From contig CAYNRE010000005.1 in assembly GCA_964399535.1 (NCBI GenBank), forward strand, positions 1 to 64,000: a stretch of 64,000 bases of DNA, written 5' to 3'. The translations under genes and the position numbers were made by a program. The notes beneath the pieces are model-generated. The model was not told the origin of the DNA, did not search any database, and saw only the letters and a program-made list of their open reading frames with translations. Within the stretch, counting starts at the first letter, position 1, and every line of letters begins with the position of its first letter. The DNA comes from CAYNRE01 sp964399535. GTDB taxonomy: Bacteria > Planctomycetota > Planctomycetia > Pirellulales > CAYNRE01. Shown in pieces: positions 62,262 through 64,000 of this stretch.

Positions 62262-63500
62262 ATGCACATTCTGTTCGTCCACCAGAACTACCCGGCCCAA
62301 TTCGGCCACATCGCCCGTTACCTGGTGCGCGAGGCGGGCCTGCGCTGCACGTTTGTCAGCGAGCGGCCCCCGGGCGACGACGCGGGCGTTCGCCGGCTGC
62401 AGTACCGGTTGCGCGGCGGAGCCACGGCCCAAACGCACTATTGCAGCCGCAGTTTCGAGAATTACATCTGGCACAGCCACGCCGTGTACGAGGCGGTGCA
62501 GGCCGCGGGCGACTTGCGGCCCGATCTGATCGTGGGGCACAGCGGCTTCGGCTCGACGCTCTTCTTGCGCGAGCTGACCGGTGCGCCGATCCTCAATTAC
62601 TTCGAGTACTACTATCAGCCGCACCAGAGCGACATGGATTTCCGACCGGAATTTCCCTCGCAGCCGCTCGATGTGCTGAGAGCTTACGCCCGCAACGGCA
62701 TGCTGCTGCTCGACCTGCAAAACTGCGACGCTGGTTATAGCCCCACCCAGTGGCAGCGCAGCCGCTTTCCCGCCGAGTACCAACCCAAACTCAGCACGGT
62801 GTTCGACGGCGTCGACACCCAGGTCTGGCATCGCCGCGCGGCGGCCGAGTTGGCCGACCGCACGTTTGCCGGGCGGCGCCTGCCGGACGACGCCGAGATC
62901 ATTACCTATGTCTCGCGCGGGTTCGAGTCGATGCGCGGGTTCGATATTTTTATGCGCGTGGCCGCCGAGTTGGCCCGCCGGCGGCCGCGTGCCCTGTTCG
63001 TCTGCGTGGGGAGCGACCGGGTCTGTTACGGCGGAGACCTGAAGCACATTCAGGCCAAGACCTTTCGCGAACATGTGCTATCGCAGGACAGGTACGACTT
63101 GGATCGGTTCGTATTCACCGGGCTGCTGCCGCCCGACGAGCTGGCCCGGTTGCTCTCGCTGAGCCAACTGCACATTTACCTGACGGTACCCTTTGTGCTG
63201 AGCTGGTCGCTGATGAACGCCTTGGCCTGCGGAGCCACGGTGCTGGCATCCGACACGGCCCCGGTCCGCGAGATGATTCGCCACGGCGAAACCGGGCTGT
63301 TGGCCGATTTCTACGATGTCGATCGCTTCGTCGATCTGGCCGGCCAGGTGCTCGATCATCCCGACCAGTTCGCGCACCTGGGCCGCAACGGCCAGCAAAT
63401 GATTGACGAGCACTACCGGCTGGAGCGGGTACTGCCCCAAATGCTCGCGCTGTACGAGCGCGTGGCCAAGCGGCCAGCGGGCGTCCCGCAAGCAACCTGA
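62262..63500 (+). CDS. GT4-type glycosyltransferase
   Basis: A 412-residue GT-B enzyme for surface glycan synthesis. Features: MHILFVHQNYPAQFGHIARYL (N-terminal glycine loop), the GFGSTLFLRE and FEYYYQPHQSDMDF blocks typical of a planctomycete/cyanobacterial GT4 group, YVSRGFESMRGFDIFMR, FTGLLPPDELARLLSLSQLHIYLT and an ACGATVLASDTAPVREMI end of the donor site. ATG 62262 is the first in frame. Last gene of the three-gene glycan run starting at 60036. Confidence 0.94.
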   Translation: MHILFVHQNYPAQFGHIARYLVREAGLRCTFVSERPPGDDAGVRRLQYRLRGGATAQTHYCSRSFENYIWHSHAVYEAVQAAGDLRPDLIVGHSGFGSTLFLRELTGAPILNYFEYYYQPHQSDMDFRPEFPSQPLDVLRAYARNGMLLLDLQNCDAGYSPTQWQRSRFPAEYQPKLSTVFDGVDTQVWHRRAAAELADRTFAGRRLPDDAEIITYVSRGFESMRGFDIFMRVAAELARRRPRALFVCVGSDRVCYGGDLKHIQAKTFREHVLSQDRYDLDRFVFTGLLPPDELARLLSLSQLHIYLTVPFVLSWSLMNALACGATVLASDTAPVREMIRHGETGLLADFYDVDRFVDLAGQVLDHPDQFAHLGRNGQQMIDEHYRLERVLPQMLALYERVAKRPAGVPQAT

Positions 63501-63537
63501 GCTACCCGACAGGCCAGTGCCCGACGGCCGACTGCCG

Positions 63538-64000
63538 CTATCGGTTGCCCCTCTTGCCGGCCTGCGAACTGGCGGCGACCCATTCCAGCGCCAGTTCCTC
63601 GAGCGCTTCGTCGGCCGGCGACTGAGCCGAAGCAATTCCCGATTCGCCCGCCAGCGAACCGGCCAGGGCCAGCGCTGGCCAATCGTCGGACACGGCCATG
63701 ACCCGGTCGCTGGCCTCGCGCGAGGCGGACCAGGCCTGGCTGAACTTGGCCGAGGGCGAGACGCTACTCGGCAAGAACGGAGCCGGCCCTGACGGCGGTC
63801 CAAAACTCTCGCCGCCGAAAAGGGCGATCGCAGCGGCCGACGCGGCGCGGGGGGGCGCCGCGCCCGTCGGCTCGATCGAGCTCGGCGCCGCGGTCGCCTG
63901 CATTAGCGCCGTGGCCGGCAGAACGGCGACCAGGGCAGACGGCGCGGCGGGAACCTGCGAATCGACCGCCGCGTTCCAGATCGAACCCACTTTGCGGTCC
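63538..64000 (-). CDS. C-terminal part of an Ala/Ser-rich protein (partial)
   Basis: The frame runs in from beyond the right edge and ends at 63538, giving at least 154 residues. The sequence is rich in Ala, Ser and Pro (ALVAVLPATALMQATAAPSS, FGGESFGPPSGPAPFLP) and ends with an acidic helix DEALEELALEWVAASSQ. No domain recognised; it could be the tail of a much larger protein. A GTG at 63990 could start a short gene, but the open upstream frame favours continuation. Confidence 0.55.
   Translation of the reverse strand, partial: DRKVGSIWNAAVDSQVPAAPSALVAVLPATALMQATAAPSSIEPTGAAPPRAASAAAIALFGGESFGPPSGPAPFLPSSVSPSAKFSQAWSASREASDRVMAVSDDWPALALAGSLAGESGIASAQSPADEALEELALEWVAASSQAGKRGNR

Noticed and set aside
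1..64000. tRNA, rRNA, CRISPR arrays and riboswitches
   Set aside because: Scanned by eye for cloverleaf-type GGTTCGA arms, regularly spaced direct repeats and known leader motifs; nothing convincing was found.

Overview
The window reads as GC-rich chromosomal DNA of a planctomycete, most likely Pirellulales-like. The supporting signs are four secreted proteins ending in PEP-CTERM sorting tails, two of which also carry a duplicated EF-hand (dockerin-like) module; the families DUF1501, DUF1571, DUF5690 and UPF0261/Tm-1-like; many genes without a clear Shine-Dalgarno site; and rsmH lying outside any visible mraZ-ftsI-ftsZ cluster. This is inference from gene content; no rRNA, tRNA or other taxonomic marker was found.

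Layout. 1-10 kb: a fatty acyl-AMP ligase fused to an acyl carrier domain (cut by the left edge), a secreted protein of unknown function, an M28 metallopeptidase with two PDZ domains, a Tat-exported DUF1501 protein, a DUF5690 transporter and a PQQ-type beta-propeller. 10-16 kb: a small helical protein, a giant PEP-CTERM beta-repeat protein and thrS. 16-26 kb is the most accessory-looking part: an unrecognised TIM-barrel-like protein paired with a GH30 glycosidase, then a 636-bp tandem duplication. Each duplicate holds a short JAMM/MPN metalloprotease-like domain followed by a 67-68 residue partner protein. Palindromic interspersed repeats, a glycerol-1-phosphate-dehydrogenase-like enzyme, a PEP-CTERM protein, a DUF932 remnant and an AT-richer orphan gene follow.

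26-41 kb: a Rieske protein, an HpcH/HpaI aldolase, a UPF0261 protein, thioredoxin with a clear terminator, a translationally coupled pair of secreted proteins, a NupG-like MFS transporter, a FadL-like porin, queA, and a glycosyltransferase / rsmH / LysM membrane protein run. 41-54 kb: Kelch protein, DUF1571 protein, MBL hydrolase, zinc-ribbon membrane protein, an AcpS with altered active-site residues, PEP-CTERM protein, topA, a PpiD-like protein with an AEPS minisatellite, and a hydroxypyruvate-isomerase-like protein. 54-64 kb: two MITE-like elements, a second giant PEP-CTERM protein, a BON protein followed by a truncated CsrA-like protein, a HAD phosphatase, a three-gene glycan operon (GT-A-like, methyltransferase-like, GT4) and a partial Ala-rich protein at the right edge.

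The best candidate for an undescribed system is the tandem JAMM-domain plus small-partner cassette at 20213-21482. It has the architecture of orphan toxin/immunity cassettes: near-identical upstream segments, diverged tips and matched partners. The altered AcpS, the degenerate CsrA next to BON, and repeats whose ends supply the stop codons of host genes are secondary leads.
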